64,000 nucleotides of DNA from NCBI GenBank assembly GCA_028554755.1, contig JAPTOF010000015.1, forward strand, positions 11,326,501 to 11,390,500, in the 5' to 3' direction. The notes under the pieces are model-generated. The model had not been told where the DNA came from. It ran no database searches and saw only the letters and a list, made by a program, of their open reading frames with translations. Made by a program: the position numbers and the translations under genes. This DNA comes from Cordia subcordata (lineage: Eukaryota > Streptophyta > Magnoliopsida > Boraginales > Cordiaceae). Positions 36,354-49,700 of this stretch are shown here, piece after piece; the stretch's first letter is position 1; each line of letters starts with the position of its first letter.

Positions 36354-36666
36354 TTGGAGTTGAAACCATGCCATAACAAGAAGATTAACAAAACCACCTC
36401 AGAAGAGAAATCAACTATTATATCCATTGATAACCTTGAGAGGGTGTATTACAATTTTGCCAACACCTTTGAGCCTGTGGAAATGCCTTACCCAGAATGC
36501 TATGTTCAACCTGCTCTGGATTCCCAGTCATTTCTGAATTGTATTAACTATTATCTATTCATACTACATACAGATGGAAAAGGCAGCACAATGAAGCAAG
36601 CCACCTTTCCTGGGCTTTGTACAAAGAATCCGTTCAAAGGGGAGGCATACCCGGAACAAGGACCGC

Positions 36667-39600
36667 TTAATTCCATCTTTTGGCATTTTTCAGCTTCTTG
36701 GACTTTTGCTTAGCTGCTTGGAATGCCTGCATTTTCTGTTTCTTCCGAGCTTCCCTCTCCGCCTGCCAGTCAAGAAAAAGAAATGTGTAAAGAAATCTTT
36801 TTATTGACCACAATTTCCATACGATGAACACATTTACAGGAAGAATGGAACACCTCAAACATTCCCCACCCCTCTCTTCCTCCTCCTATCTTATGTTTTG
36901 CCTTTCGAAGTAAGAATACGTGGCAATTTTACCTTTGACATTTTGGATTTCGCCTTCTGTTTGGGAGACATCTCCTCAAGTTCTGCCTCACGTTCAAGCT
37001 CCCTCTGCCTGGCATCAAGGTTCTTCTCCAGATAGTACTGTAGATATTAGATTCTTATGTTAGTATAAAGCAGAAAAGGATGAGGAAATTCAACATAAAT
37101 ACTTCAATACCCTATCACGTATTATAAGCCCTGGTAAAGGGACCCGATTGCAATAAAGAGCAACAAAATTTAAGAAATATTTTACTCAAACTGTCAAGAA
37201 AGAAGATCCTTTTGACTGAAAACTTTCAGGACAGTTTGAAGAACAGTCTGAAAGAATTCAAGGGCCCAAATTACATGTGCATCATGTTTGACTCGCATGA
37301 GGTTCACTGCCAAAATAAGGGGATCGACTAGTGAAATTCTGTTATACAACTTCAAATTTGCGACTTTGTTTCATACAGTATTCCATGTAAAATGTTAAAT
37401 TTAAAAATATGGCGGTTGTTTTAACATATGTAGTAGAAAGAGGTCCTCATGTCTGGTAAATCCTATAGACATATGTATTAGAAAAAGGACCTCATGTCCG
37501 GTAAATCCTATAGAATTCATGATCCTCAAGGCACTAGCAAATGTTTTCCCTTCTCTTGATAATACAGTGACAATGGGCTGTAATAGTTGTCAACAAGGAC
37601 CAAGACTTACATCGTAATCTCCTGCATAGTCCTGCAAAGCCCCATCCTTCACTTCCAATACTCTGTTAACTATTTGCTTTATGAAATATCGATCATGGGA
37701 AACAGTAATAACAGTTCCTTTGTACTCATTAATCGCCTCCTGTGAGAAAAGACAGATTCTAAACAATCAGAAGCTGCAACAAACTTGAGCTACAACATTC
37801 AATAGAAGAATAATATGCAGATAAAAAAGATGAGAAGCAAACCTCAAGCATCTCCTTCGTGGGGATGTCCAAATGATTGGTTGGTTCATCCAGAACCAGC
37901 AAAGTTGAAGGTGTCACCATGAATTTGCAGAAGGCAAGCCGTGCCTAGAGAAGGCTAAAAGGGTCAGTGTGCTACTCCACAACAACAAAGATATATAAAG
38001 CATGTTTATGAAAAGGAGGAAACAAAAGTAAATGTCATTCTTATATGATGTTTCAATCAAAGTTGTGAAAGATGAGAAGAAATTCACCTTACACAGAAAA
38101 TGCATGACGCCCATCAAAGTGGGAACTCTCACATTCAACAGAATATGGTAATTGGATGCTGACAATTTAGTGAAATTCATATAGAACTGATAACTTGTGA
38201 CACACTTAACAATACCCAATACCTCTACCAACAGATCCATTGACATGGACAGCAAAGTTGAAGCAAGTCTCAGCTAGAAAGTCAAATTAGCTCATACACC
38301 TACAGTAACATACTACAAATATATGCAAGGTGCCTATAGATTATAGGAGAAGAATGAGATCAGAAGATGGACAAAGAGATTGAAGAATTGTTAGGAATCT
38401 ATTCCCTAAACCCTAAGCAATAAAAATAAAATATCCAGCTTCGCTAAAAGTTCTTATTTCAATTTGTGATTCAACTGACATTTATACATCAGTTCCTACA
38501 CAAGCACGATGCATCTCGATGTTTTGCTTCTTGAACTTCAAACATCTGCAACTCTTAACATCATCAATTAAAGAGGCATCAGAGACCAAGAACCCTCAAG
38601 CCTTAGTTTCTAAGGTAATGCATTATTGCTCTTAAAAATTACAATATGATATATATTCTTAAAGGGACGATCTGAATCCAATCAAGTTAAGAATTCCTTT
38701 TCACATTCACTTCACCGGTTATTTATATGAATATCTAGTATAACGCCCTTGATAACAGAGTAATGATAATTGATTAAATTTGCAGGAACCAAGAACCAGA
38801 AGGTAGATACTTGTAAATGTCTGATAGAAGATAACAAATTACAAAGGTGAGAAAGATAATGAATAGTTACAGAACTAAGGTAAATATGCAAAAGACACAA
38901 TGATCATCATTTTAGAGGGGAATCCATAATAAGGGTCTTCCAGGGACAGCTAGATAACATAATTGAACTGATAACATGCTAAAGGAAAAAGCAAAGCACC
39001 ATCATTATTTACCTTCTCACCACCACTCAGAAATGAAACCTTTCTGTCAAGCATATCAGCCTTGAAATTACAACGTCCAAGGAGTCCCTTTATATCATCG
39101 AGTCTCCAGTCCTCTGCAGCTTCTGCCACAGTTTCAAGCACTGTTTTCTCCAGATCAAGTGCTTCAGCCTGAAAATTAACCAGATAAATTTCAAGAAAAC
39201 AGAACTCAAAGACCATGATGAGACCCATAATTTATTTACAAACCTGATTCTGCTCAAAATAGTTTGGTAAAACATTATGTTCCCCAAGCAAAACTTCTCC
39301 TCTGTTTGGCCATTCTAAGCCCATAATCAGTTTAAGCAAAGTACTTTTTCCACAGCCATTGGGGCCAATGATGGCAACTTTCTCCCCTCTTTCTATTGTT
39401 AAACTTGCATTGTTAAACAGAACCTGCACACATGAACATACTGTTAGAATGCCCATTCCAAATGGAAGTCAAGAATGTCAAATTGCAAATAAACCCACTA
39501 AGACAATTTCAGGAAGAATCCACCAGCAAGAGAAAAGGAATACAAAATCACTTAGTCACATATGTTGATCACCTTATCCCCATAACCGAAGTCAAGATTT

Positions 39601-41548
39601 TTTATTGCCAAAACAGATCGTCCACTTCTTCCACGCTCAGGGAACCTGATCTTTATTTGTTTCCGGATAAAAGGCTTATCAACTTGCTCCTCATCTTGAA
39701 GTTTTTCCAGTTTCTGTGATTTCCAATCAGGAGGAAATTAAGCATTAAGAGAAACTTATAGTTGACAGCCATTTAAGGAGGAATGCGTAGACAAGAACTG
39801 CAAGCACCGCATACTCATCGGATGGAAATGTCGAATACAACTAGACGTACCTTTTCAGCAGTAGATGCACGTCCTGAATTTGCTCCTGCACTTAACCTGT
39901 TTATCAAGTCCTTTGTCTGTTCAATTTCCTTTTGCTGCTTCTCCCATGCTGCAAATTGACTTTCAACCCATTCTGCTTTTGAAATGATATATTCCGAGTA
40001 ATTTCCCTCATATGTCCTGGATACACCCATATCTGTCTCCACAATTTTGTTGCATAGTTGGTCAAGGAAGGCCCTGTCATGAGATATAATGACCATAGGT
40101 ACATCTTGCTTTTTAAGATATCCCTCAAGCCACTCTATAGTATCAAGATCAAGATGATTTGTGGGCTCATCCAAGAGCAACAAATCTGGGTCCTGCAAGC
40201 AAAAACACGTACACTATAACTGAATAACAAGTTTATCACAAAAATGCACTGTACACGAGTTTTAAAATGTTTAACATGATTCACTCCAACACAGCCTATG
40301 TACGCCATGCATTTATTTAAATAAACTCGAAATCCCATCTCAGATGAACTAAAATACTTGAAAAAATCGTCTCTAAGGAAAAAAATCGCCACTTTAGCTA
40401 ACGGTTTGCGACATCTATCAGCCCATCGCATCTTCCAAATCAATCAAACTACCTCGGACCAAGAAAATAATCATAAATACAACTCACCAGAAACAACTCA
40501 ATAGTAGTAGGAGTTACCATAAGATCAATATTCAGAGTCAAACAATTAAGCAAGAATATACTAATAATATGGTAACAACAAGCAGTCATCTTTCCGCTTT
40601 CCTGATTAGAATCTTTGAATATGTACAATGATTGAACTGCAGCACATGTCTAACTATTTATACCTGAAGCAGAATCTTTCCGAGGGACATCCTCATCTGC
40701 CATCCACTACTATACGACGCCACGAGCCTATCCGTGTCCTCAGGGCTAAACCCGAGCTCCGGCATCAACTTACTAATCTTAACATCAACCTGGTCCAAGT
40801 CCACAGCCTGCGCCCTCCTCTGCAGCAAATCAAACTCATCCAACAGCCTTCCCATCAAATCCAAATCATCCACAGACTTCTCCAACGCCTTCTGCACCTT
40901 CTCAAGCCTCTCTGCCACCTCCATTTCTTCCTTAAACGCGCTCATAAACTCCTCCTTCACTGTCCTCGTGGTCACAACCTCGAATTCTTGGCTCAAAAAC
41001 GATACTCTCATTTTGGGTTTTGCCTTAATCACGTTCCCTGAATCGGGTTCTTCTAACCCGGCTATTATTCTCAATTGGGTGGTCTTCCCCGCTCCATTTA
41101 CGCCTACTAACCCGACTTTTTCGCCCTTTTTCACTTCCCAGGTGACGTCTTTCAACACCGTCACGCCTTTATACGTTTTGTTCACGTTCTCTAACCTTAC
41201 CCCAGATGAAATGGTCGAGGCGCCGCTATGGGAAGCTCGGTTGTTCCCACGCTTGTATTCCGCTTCGACATCCGAGCTTTTCGAGAACAAGGACTCTATA
41301 TCGTCTTGTTTGAGCTCCGTCTCGGCGGCCTCAACAGCCACGGCTTGTAATTTCGAAGAAATTCGTGGGGTCCTGATGAAATTCGCTGCCGTGGTGGCAG
41401 CGGCGGTGGTTCTGAGGGAAGTGATGGGGCGGTGGAGAGGGCGGATGGCGGTGGTGGAGAGACGGGCGTCGGAGAGTGTGGCGGTGGTTGTGCCAGTGAG
41501 GAAAGTAGAGCGGAGGTCGATGAGTTGGAGCTTCGCGGCCATGTCCAT
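36667..41548 (-). CDS. ABCF5: ABC transporter F family member 5-like (soluble twin-ATPase ABC protein)
   Basis: Nine coding exons can be joined on the minus strand: 41548-40664, 40192-39851, 39713-39573, 39423-39244, 39168-39013, 37944-37843, 37739-37611, 37037-36933 and 36762-36667 (TAA). Together they give 711 codons, close to plant ABCF5. All junctions are GT-AG and every exon is a multiple of three. There are two nucleotide-binding domains and no membrane segments: Walker [10 protein letters not shown] (149-157) and GPNGCGKST (476-484), signatures SSGWQ (280-284) and LSGGE (563-567), Walker [13 protein letters not shown] (299-310) and [11 protein letters not shown] (584-594), and two SHDR switch motifs. 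A charged linker joins the halves and the C-terminus is Lys-rich. The first ~70 residues are rich in Ser/Thr/Ala/Arg and poor in acids, suggesting a plastid transit peptide (inference). ABCF proteins act on ribosomes or translation rather than transport; the exact role here is not known. The first ATG (41548) has G at -3 and +4; a second ATG lies at 41542. Confidence 0.95.
37424..37513. repeat. 45-bp tandem duplication in ABCF5 intron 7
   Basis: Two adjacent 45-bp units, 37424-37468 and 37469-37513, both beginning ACATATGTA and ending AAATCCTATAG, differ at a few positions. They lie between exons 7 and 8 of ABCF5, away from splice sites. Confidence 0.85.
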
Positions 41549-41781
41549 GGCTGCTCAAATTGCGAGATTGAAAAGATGGTGGTTTTTTTTGCAGAGTAGA
41601 GTAGTGTGTGAAAAAGTAGTGGGTGAAATGTGTGAAAAAGTTTCTCTTTATTACATACAGAAAAGGAGAAGAGGGAAAAAAAAAAAAAAGGAGAGAAACT
41701 CTTCACACAGTGTGGTGTTTGTTTAGCCCATGAAAGTCCACGACGGAGAAGACAGTCCCATGGATTTTGAGCGGACGGCAA

Positions 41782-44700
41782 ATAATAACCACTGCCTTTT
41801 TCTACTAATTAAAATAGAATAAATAATATAGGGAAAATATAATAAATGATTAAAAAACATTTTTAAAAAGATTGAAAATGTTGTGTTAGTTTTTTTTATA
41901 TTGTCAAAAATATGAAAATGTTGTTTCTGTTTTTTTCTTCTTTTGGGTTAGAAAGATGAAAATGTTGAAGTAATAGATTAGTGATATTTTTTTGCTAACT
42001 AAAATCCAAGACTTATCTTTTACTTATACTTTGCATTGTTTTGGTTTCAGTTTAATTTTTAAACAACGCATGATAAGAACCATGCAAATAAGTATAATTT
42101 GAGCTTTTGAAAGCTTTTTACTTTAAAAAAAAAGCTTATGATATAACACTTAGCATCTAATTTTTTCATGTTTCTCTTCTTCAAATAACTTTGGAAAGAT
42201 GTTATTTACTAGTCATATTCATATATGTAAAAGAAATTCACATATAACTTTGGGAGATATTTCTTATAATTCAAGCATAAAATAAATTTGAACTTTATTA
42301 TTGTTGTTGTTATTATTATTATCATCATCAATATCATTGATGATATGCATTTTTGTTCATAAGCTTTTCTTCAAAATGACAATCTAATGCTCAAAATATA
42401 TCAATCACTTCTTATTGTTAATGTGGATATTTTCGATATTGTTTTATTGGATTCAATTATAAGAATCACTTTGAAAAATGAATCTCACTACTATTTTCCC
42501 AACAAACACAAAGTACATCCAAAATTTTTGTTGGATTATATATATATAATTTTAACAAAAAAATAATTTAGCATCAAATTTTGGAATATATATTTTTAAA
42601 AGTAAAGATTAAAGGAGAACTATAGTCTTTATAATAGTTACGTTCTTTTGAAGAAATATTTATTTGAGATATTCTTATTGACGCTTTTATTCACATTTTA
42701 TACTATAAAGTTTGATGGTCATAAAAATTTGTGGCTGACGCGAGTAGATATGATATGACTTATGAGAGAGTTGGGGAGAAAGAGATAACGGCGGTGGCAG
42801 TTGCATCCATGTGTGTGGTATATGCCAGTTTTCCAACTTATTAAATGTTTTCCATCTTTCCATTTTGTGCCACGTGTTATAAGAATGCAAGACTCTCCGT
42901 CTGCCACGCTCCAAGTGATAGCAAGAAAACCACAAAATGAAATAAAAGTACTTAAGAGCATACGTATCTGTTATAGAAAATATTTTCAGTATATACATAC
43001 ACATATATATATATATACACATAGGTATGACACCTGTGCAATGTACGAAAAGAGATATATGTGATTGAAAATATTAAAACTATAAAGTTTTTACATCTTA
43101 CTAAATAATTATTGAAATAATTAATACTATAGAATTAATAAAATAATAATAATGTATAGAGAGAGAAAGGATATAATATTAATTAAATTAAAATATTTAA
43201 TATAAGAATGGAACTAAATAAATGATGAAAAACAAAAAATGACCTAAGAATAGACATATTTAATTAATTATTAAGTAATTATAAAAAGCTTGTCATATAA
43301 AGCGCCACTTGACAGCACGAAATTACAACTTATTTTACTTTATTATAGAGTATAGATATAATATCTAGATAAGTTTTTTGATTTTTTTTCGTCATGAAAT
43401 CTTAGTATTTTGAGCATGATCCATGGAGTGTAATACAGTTATACAGGTGTGGCTGAAGTTTCAGGCTAAAACAACTAAAGTTTTTATTTTAAAATTTTCA
43501 AATTTTTTAGCCCAAAATTTAATGATATTATAATTATTAATTATATAGTTAAAAAATTACATAAAAAATTTGATTTAGTTTCTTTAAAAAGAAAAAAACG
43601 CATTGAAGGTCCCACTAATACTATATATCTCATTCTTTCATTTTACTCATGTTAGTTAGTCACTCACAACTGTATCTTTAATTTTTCACAACCCTTTATT
43701 TTTTTCTCCAATTGTTTCTATATAAAATATTATCGTTTCTAACTTTAGTTCATCAAATGTATCTTTTATGAATAAAACAAGTATACTACTTTTTTTTGTC
43801 TTAAATATCTCCAACAATCTCTATCTTTTCTCCTAATTTAACTCTATCAAAATCTCTTTCTCCAATACCAACATTCACATTTTTTTTAATATAAAACTTT
43901 AGTAAAAATTTTCCACCATCCAAAGTTTCCCTTAGAGTTTCGGAGTTTTAGTGAAACTCGGCTTCTTGCTTTGATCGATGTAGAAGTGAAGAACAACATT
44001 TGTACACCTCTTATTTCACTACAAGGACCTTAAGTGTTCACCTAATACTTACAGTCTATTTGGATTGAGGGAAATAAGAGAAGAAGAAAGGTAATGGAAG
44101 GATTGCCATCCTTTGTTTGGTTTGGAAGTAGATGGAAGGGAGGGGTAAAGAAGGGATGAGCTTCATCCCTTCAAAATTTTCATTTTCAATCTCTTCAAAT
44201 TAGGGTAAAATGAGGGGAGGGAATTCTTCAAATCCTTTATTTTCTCATTTGTCTATTTGGATTGAGAGAAATAAGGGGAAGGGAAAGGTAATGGAAGGAT
44301 TCAAAAAATCCATCCTCTATTTGGTTAGAAAGTAGATGGAGGGGAGTGGTAAAGAGAGCATGAGCTTCATCTCTTCAAATTTTTTATTTTCAATCCCTTT
44401 AAGTTGGGGAAAAATGAGGGAAGGAATTCTACAAATCCTATATTTCTCCTTTACATATAAAATTTATCACTTTCTTCTATCTTCCAATCCAAACATAAAA
44501 TACTCATAATCTATTATGTTTCTTTCCTCTAAAAAAAAAAAGGATTTGGATTCGCTGCTAGTGGCATTCCCTCGAGTGACTAGAAGATATGTTTTAGTTC
44601 TTTAGATTTAAATAAAACGATCTAGGCCATCCAATTATAAATAAAATCAATAAATTAAAAAAAATATTTATGTTTCTTTTTTTAATAATTTTCCTAATCT

Positions 44701-45799
44701 AAAGTTAATCAAAATCTGTCATTCTATACCTTCTCGTCTATTGTTTAGAAAACACATTTTGAGGAGAAAAAAAAAGAAGGCATATTTGATACTTTTTTAA
44801 AACTCCGTTGTGAGTCTCTCAAAACTTTGTTTGTCCATAACCCAACACCTCATACACCAACTTTTTTGTCAAACCTATTTTTTTCCATTACTGAACCGCA
44901 ATCTCAAATAGACTCTATGTAATATTGGTGTAGAACAATATATCAATTATTTCAAAATCATCAAAATATGAAGATAAGCAATAATCCCAAAGCACCAACA
45001 TAATATTGGGTTTTCCTTTCAGGTAGAAACATATAAGACTAATTTTAACAAATCCCCTAAAATACAAAAATCCCCATATTTAGGGATTTTGTTAATAGCA
45101 AAGTGCTCCAACAGTTCCCCTATCCTATCCCCAAAATTTTAGGTTTTTTCGCAACCCCAAAACAAAACAATTATATATAGGGATTTTTTTTAATCCCCCG
45201 AAACCAACCCCCAAATCCCATCTCCTATTCCCATAACTTTAAGACTGCAACATTATAAACTAGGAGAGCTGTTGGAGTGAAACGGAAATTGGAATTCCCT
45301 AAAATGAATGTTTGGTAAAAAATAGGAGAACTATTAGAATAGAATTGAAAATAGAAAATCTCAAAATATAAGAAAATGACTCAAATCACTTAAATTTAGG
45401 AGAAAAAAATAAGAGAGCTGTTGGAGATAGCCTAACTCAAATGCAATATTTCGCTACAAATCTTTAATGGTGAGGTAGTACAACCACCGTATACCTAATT
45501 AGTACTGTGTGCCATGAATAATACATTCATCCACAATTTTGTTAATATACATCTATAACTTTTATATTATATATTCACAACTTTTAATTATTTACATATA
45601 TCATATTATATATTTAAAATTTAATACTTCATGTTTAAAACTTTTAATTGTTTACAATTTTATATATTCACAATTGATAAACTATTTGTCACAAGTCTTT
45701 AACTATGAACTATTTGTGAATAACTTGTTCTCTAATTTTGAACACTGGGTTCACAACTCTTATATTATATATTCTTAGATTATTGCTTTGTTTGTTATA
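41782..45799. other. AT-rich intergenic region upstream of ABCF5
   Basis: It contains A/T homopolymer runs, short (TTG)n/(ATT)n tracts near 42300, and a (TA)n tract near 43003-43016. I see no gene here. The ABCF5 promoter should lie in its first kilobase, but no convincing TATA box was picked out. Confidence 0.6.
44056..44449. repeat. Imperfect tandem duplication, 197-bp period
   Basis: CTATTTGGATTGAGGGAAATAAG at 44056 recurs as CTATTTGGATTGAGAGAAAT at 44253. The following landmarks (GGTAATGGAAGGATT, AAGTAGATGGA, GAGCTTCATC, GGAATTCT) recur in order in both units. Confidence 0.85.
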
Positions 45800-46037
45800 G
45801 TCTTATTTTAAGATACTTATCCTATTGAAATGAGAATAAATCTTATAAGATTTAAAAAATCTTATCATGCATCCTATGAAAATTTAAAATAAAATCATAC
45901 TTTTTATCTTATAAGAAATAAACAATCCTTCCTATCTTATTTTTTCTAACTATAAAATGCATAGTATATATGATAAGATATTTTAAATCTTATAAGATAT
46001 CTCCAAATTTCAATAGGATAAGTATCTTAAAATAAGA
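45800..46037. mobile_element. MITE-like element with perfect 31-bp terminal inverted repeats
   Basis: TCTTATTTTAAGATACTTAT and eleven more bases at 45800-45830 are exactly complementary to 46007-46037. The 238-bp body has further inverted ATCTTATAAGAT-like pieces, so a single strand could fold into one long hairpin. No clear target duplication was found, so the superfamily is open. Confidence 0.8.
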
Positions 46038-46775
46038 TCATTCCAAACATACTATATATACAATATGTTCACAAAACTTCAGTGGAAGGACTAAACTAAT
46101 TTGATTCAAGCAAAGCATCAAACACTTTTATCTATTCTATATGTATAGCTTCAACAATACAAAACAAAGCAGCAACAACAAAACAGTAAATGCAAAAAGC
46201 ACGACAACAACGCGTGCGTGCAAACACATCTCTGTGTGTGTGTGTGAGTGCGTATGTGCATCTACGTGTGTGTGAAATAGTTATTTTGTGATAAATACAC
46301 AAAGCAGAGGAACATCTGACAGGAGGAGGGGAGAGGGGAAGGAGATGATGTACAAGAGAGAAGCAAGATGATGTAAAAGAGAGAAGCATCTCACAATTAG
46401 ATCTTTATTCTTTTCTCTCGGAGCGTGTTTTACATGCGCAAGGGGGAGCACAATGCTCCTATGGTGCACAATGTCATGGGTGCACAATAATATTTGCATT
46501 AATAGCGTAATATGTGTTTGAGAAAATTACCCAATACCCAACACCTTTTGTCAATGTGATGTAAAAGAAAAAAAAGTGTGTTTTTCATTTTCCATCACAG
46601 AATACTGCATTACTCATATAGAACATATTTAAACAAATGGGCACGGCCAACCGCGCATGCGTGGTCTTTCCGCACTTAGTCTGTAAAATATCCTAAACTT
46701 TAAGCAGTAGGATGTCAAAGAAACAACACGGAAAGACAGAAGATTTCAAATATTCACCACAAAAAAGGTAAGCAG
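46038..46775. other. Intergenic DNA downstream of NRPB4
   Basis: It holds a GT-rich stretch (about 46232-46275) and the likely NRPB4 3' UTR near 46700-46775. No gene is seen. Confidence 0.5.
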
Positions 46776-49700
46776 CTACTCAAATTTCTTTATCAAAGAT
46801 AGGTCGTTTAGCATCTTCTCAATCGCCTCATCATCAAGTTGACGGCCTCTGTTCTGCAGGAAAGAAGGGTGTAACAGTAGAAGTGTCATTTCCATACAAA
46901 ATGAAAGAAAAGTATTGCAATTTAACTAGTACGAGACTGAAATCCCTAAAAAACCTCAAGAAATAATCCACGAAGTAGTTTCGAGAAAGGATAGGGTAAG
47001 CACGGTACCAGGAGTGATATATTTAAACACGTCTACTGTCAAAACCCTCTTCTTCCACACCAACCCCCACGAATAACCAGAAGCAATTAAGAAGCAAGGA
47101 ATCAAATCCCAGTCAAAAAGGGAAAAGTCCATTCATTTTCCTCAATTATTGGGAGAGGGGGTAGAGTGAGAATCAGTGACACTACATGAGATCCTGCATT
47201 TATCCACTTAATATAACAAAACATTGTGGTCACATAGAGAAGTAATCTTACAACAAAAAACAATAAAGGAATACCTTGATAGATGGAACCATAGCAATAG
47301 CTTCCTCAACAGTCTCAGGGCAAAGGTTGCCCAGAACACAGAGCTACAGGATTTAGATAACATCGTTAAGGTTCTTTTCTGAAAGAAGAAAAGCATACTT
47401 AGAATAATATCAGTATGTAGTTTGGAAGCACTTGCCTCAAATTCAGCCAGCTGGTATCTGCTCAGGATTCTGTATGGCGGTTAAGTAAACAACTTACGGA
47501 AATTCTTCAGATGAGACTACACAGGGTCACCCCAGCAATGTGTAATAAGTGATATAATGCATTCTCAATTGCAGCAAATTACAATTCTATGGGCAAGTTA
47601 TTCGATGATAACTACAAGGTATCTCATATGCAGGAGAATCAGTCTTATCAGAAAGAGACCAGGAATTGTCACTTCGAGCATGAAAGCTTCATTTTGTTGT
47701 TGGAGTTATTCCAAAAAAAGTTCCAAATAAAACATGAAACGAAGGAAAAAATAGGGGAAGAATAAAGTCAAAAATAATTCCACTTTGAAGATGTGAAAAC
47801 AGCCAATGCTAGGCTGTAGAGGCACTTTCATCCATGCACTGCCAATTTGGATAAGAAATATGGCCATATCCATGCATTCTACATCAGTGACTTGACTTTC
47901 ACATGAACTCCAGTTTGTATAGACTAGTAGATGAATAGCTGATGCAAGCTTGATGATAGATAATTTAAAGCCTATGTTCCAAGGATTTATATGGACACGA
48001 TATTGGTAAAAATCCAAATTAATATCGTCATCCAAGTAGAATAACCTTCATTTCTTGTATGTGTTATGACACTAACATGCTTTTTAAATGTGGAAGTTAT
48101 CATACTAATCTGTATAAGTGCGTTAATTCAAATGCCTTCACTTAATTTTCGCAGCTCTTGTATTCATATATGAAAAAATATATGCACAAACACTTGGAAG
48201 TAAATATTTCTTTAATATTTTAATATGAAAGGATACTCTCGAACTTGTCTAACGGCATCAGGATTCTTGTACCGGCTGAAACGCTTAACATACTGCAGTG
48301 ACTTCTCAAATACTCTGAAATGGGAAAAATAACATAGTGACGTGCACTTGATTTTAGGGATCATGTAAACTTAGCTATACATAATTCCTATCTCACATTC
48401 TCACTACTGAGATATAGAATAATGATTAATAGACAGGAAGTGGGATAATAAATCCAGGTCCTCAAACTTTTAAGATTCAGAGAACTATGTTCCTCAGTTT
48501 TCCCCCCTTAAGGAAGTCCATGAAACTAACACTGTGAGGAAAAATCTTAACCGCATAGGGGTAAAATGATAACTCTGCACATATTAAAAAACAAAAAGAT
48601 AAAAGAGAACACCAAGCCCCACTCCAGCGGTTCCCCATCCCCAATCCTCAATCCTCCACCACCAAATGCTACCACAAAATCCACTACCGCAATCCCAAAC
48701 CCCCACCTCCAAATCCAACCCGGGCATGTCCAGTGTGCAAGCGTGAGGTGTTGTGTGTACACCTGTGCATCCAGGTGACAATCAATGTGTGTGTATCTGT
48801 GGTATTGTGTGTGTCTGCATGTAGCATTGTATATGAGTGGTGTTGCTATTATGTGTGTTGCCCATATTCTTTCTCTCTTAATTACAACCTTGACATGGTG
48901 CCCTCAACCAACATCCAGATGCTAAGAGCAAAGCATGGTCAAAAGAGGCAATTCAACCAGTCAACCATTTGACTGTTAAGTAATCTTAACTCCGTAAGTT
49001 TCAAGGTACCTTTCAAGAGAAGAGAAAAGAACAATTGAAGGACTTAGCTATCATAATTCAAAAGTTTGAGGACTTCAATCATCAAGAAATCATCCCACTA
49101 ATAATCAACTTAAATCAAAATTTGGGCTCTTTTGCTTTGGCCTTTTTCCATTAAAAGCACCTTTTTCAATAAAAGATACCACTTTTTTGCAAAAAATATT
49201 GTGATTGACTGTCAAAAAAGGCTGAAACTCTTTAAAAACTCAAATTTCTAAAAGCCAAAATTTTGAACTTCTTTCGTGCACGCGCCACTTTGGGGGGGGG
49301 GGGGGGAGGAAAACAAAACAAAAGAAAACACCCTTTCATTTTTAAAAAAAAGACAATAAAGGAGCCATTTGTTGATTGGTAGTAATCACTTACAAAATAA
49401 ACGGTTCAGTTAGTAAATTGTGAATCAACCCCACACAATAATTGCCCATTAATGTAACAACAGTTACTAATCAAATATTTTGATAGCTTCTAGAGATGAT
49501 AAATACTAAACCTAACATAAAGAAATTATTGATGCAACACAATCAAGTAAGATCAGGTAATGATATAAAAATAGTCTTTGAGTTGAGCAAAGTGAAAACT
49601 ACCTCTAGAATATGCAATATACCATTCAAAAGCATAATGCATCAACAAGATTTTCTGAGTGAACTTAGAGGAGTGGACATGTGAAGTCTAGGACTCCATC

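Noticed and set aside
36354..36713. 119-residue plus-strand ORF at the ABCF5 3' end
   Set aside because: It overlaps the last ABCF5 exon and probable 3' UTR antisense and shows no family motif.
40734..41726. 330-residue plus-strand ORF
   Set aside because: It is antisense to ABCF5 exon 1, whose minus frame has ABC motifs; the plus frame has no recognisable domain.
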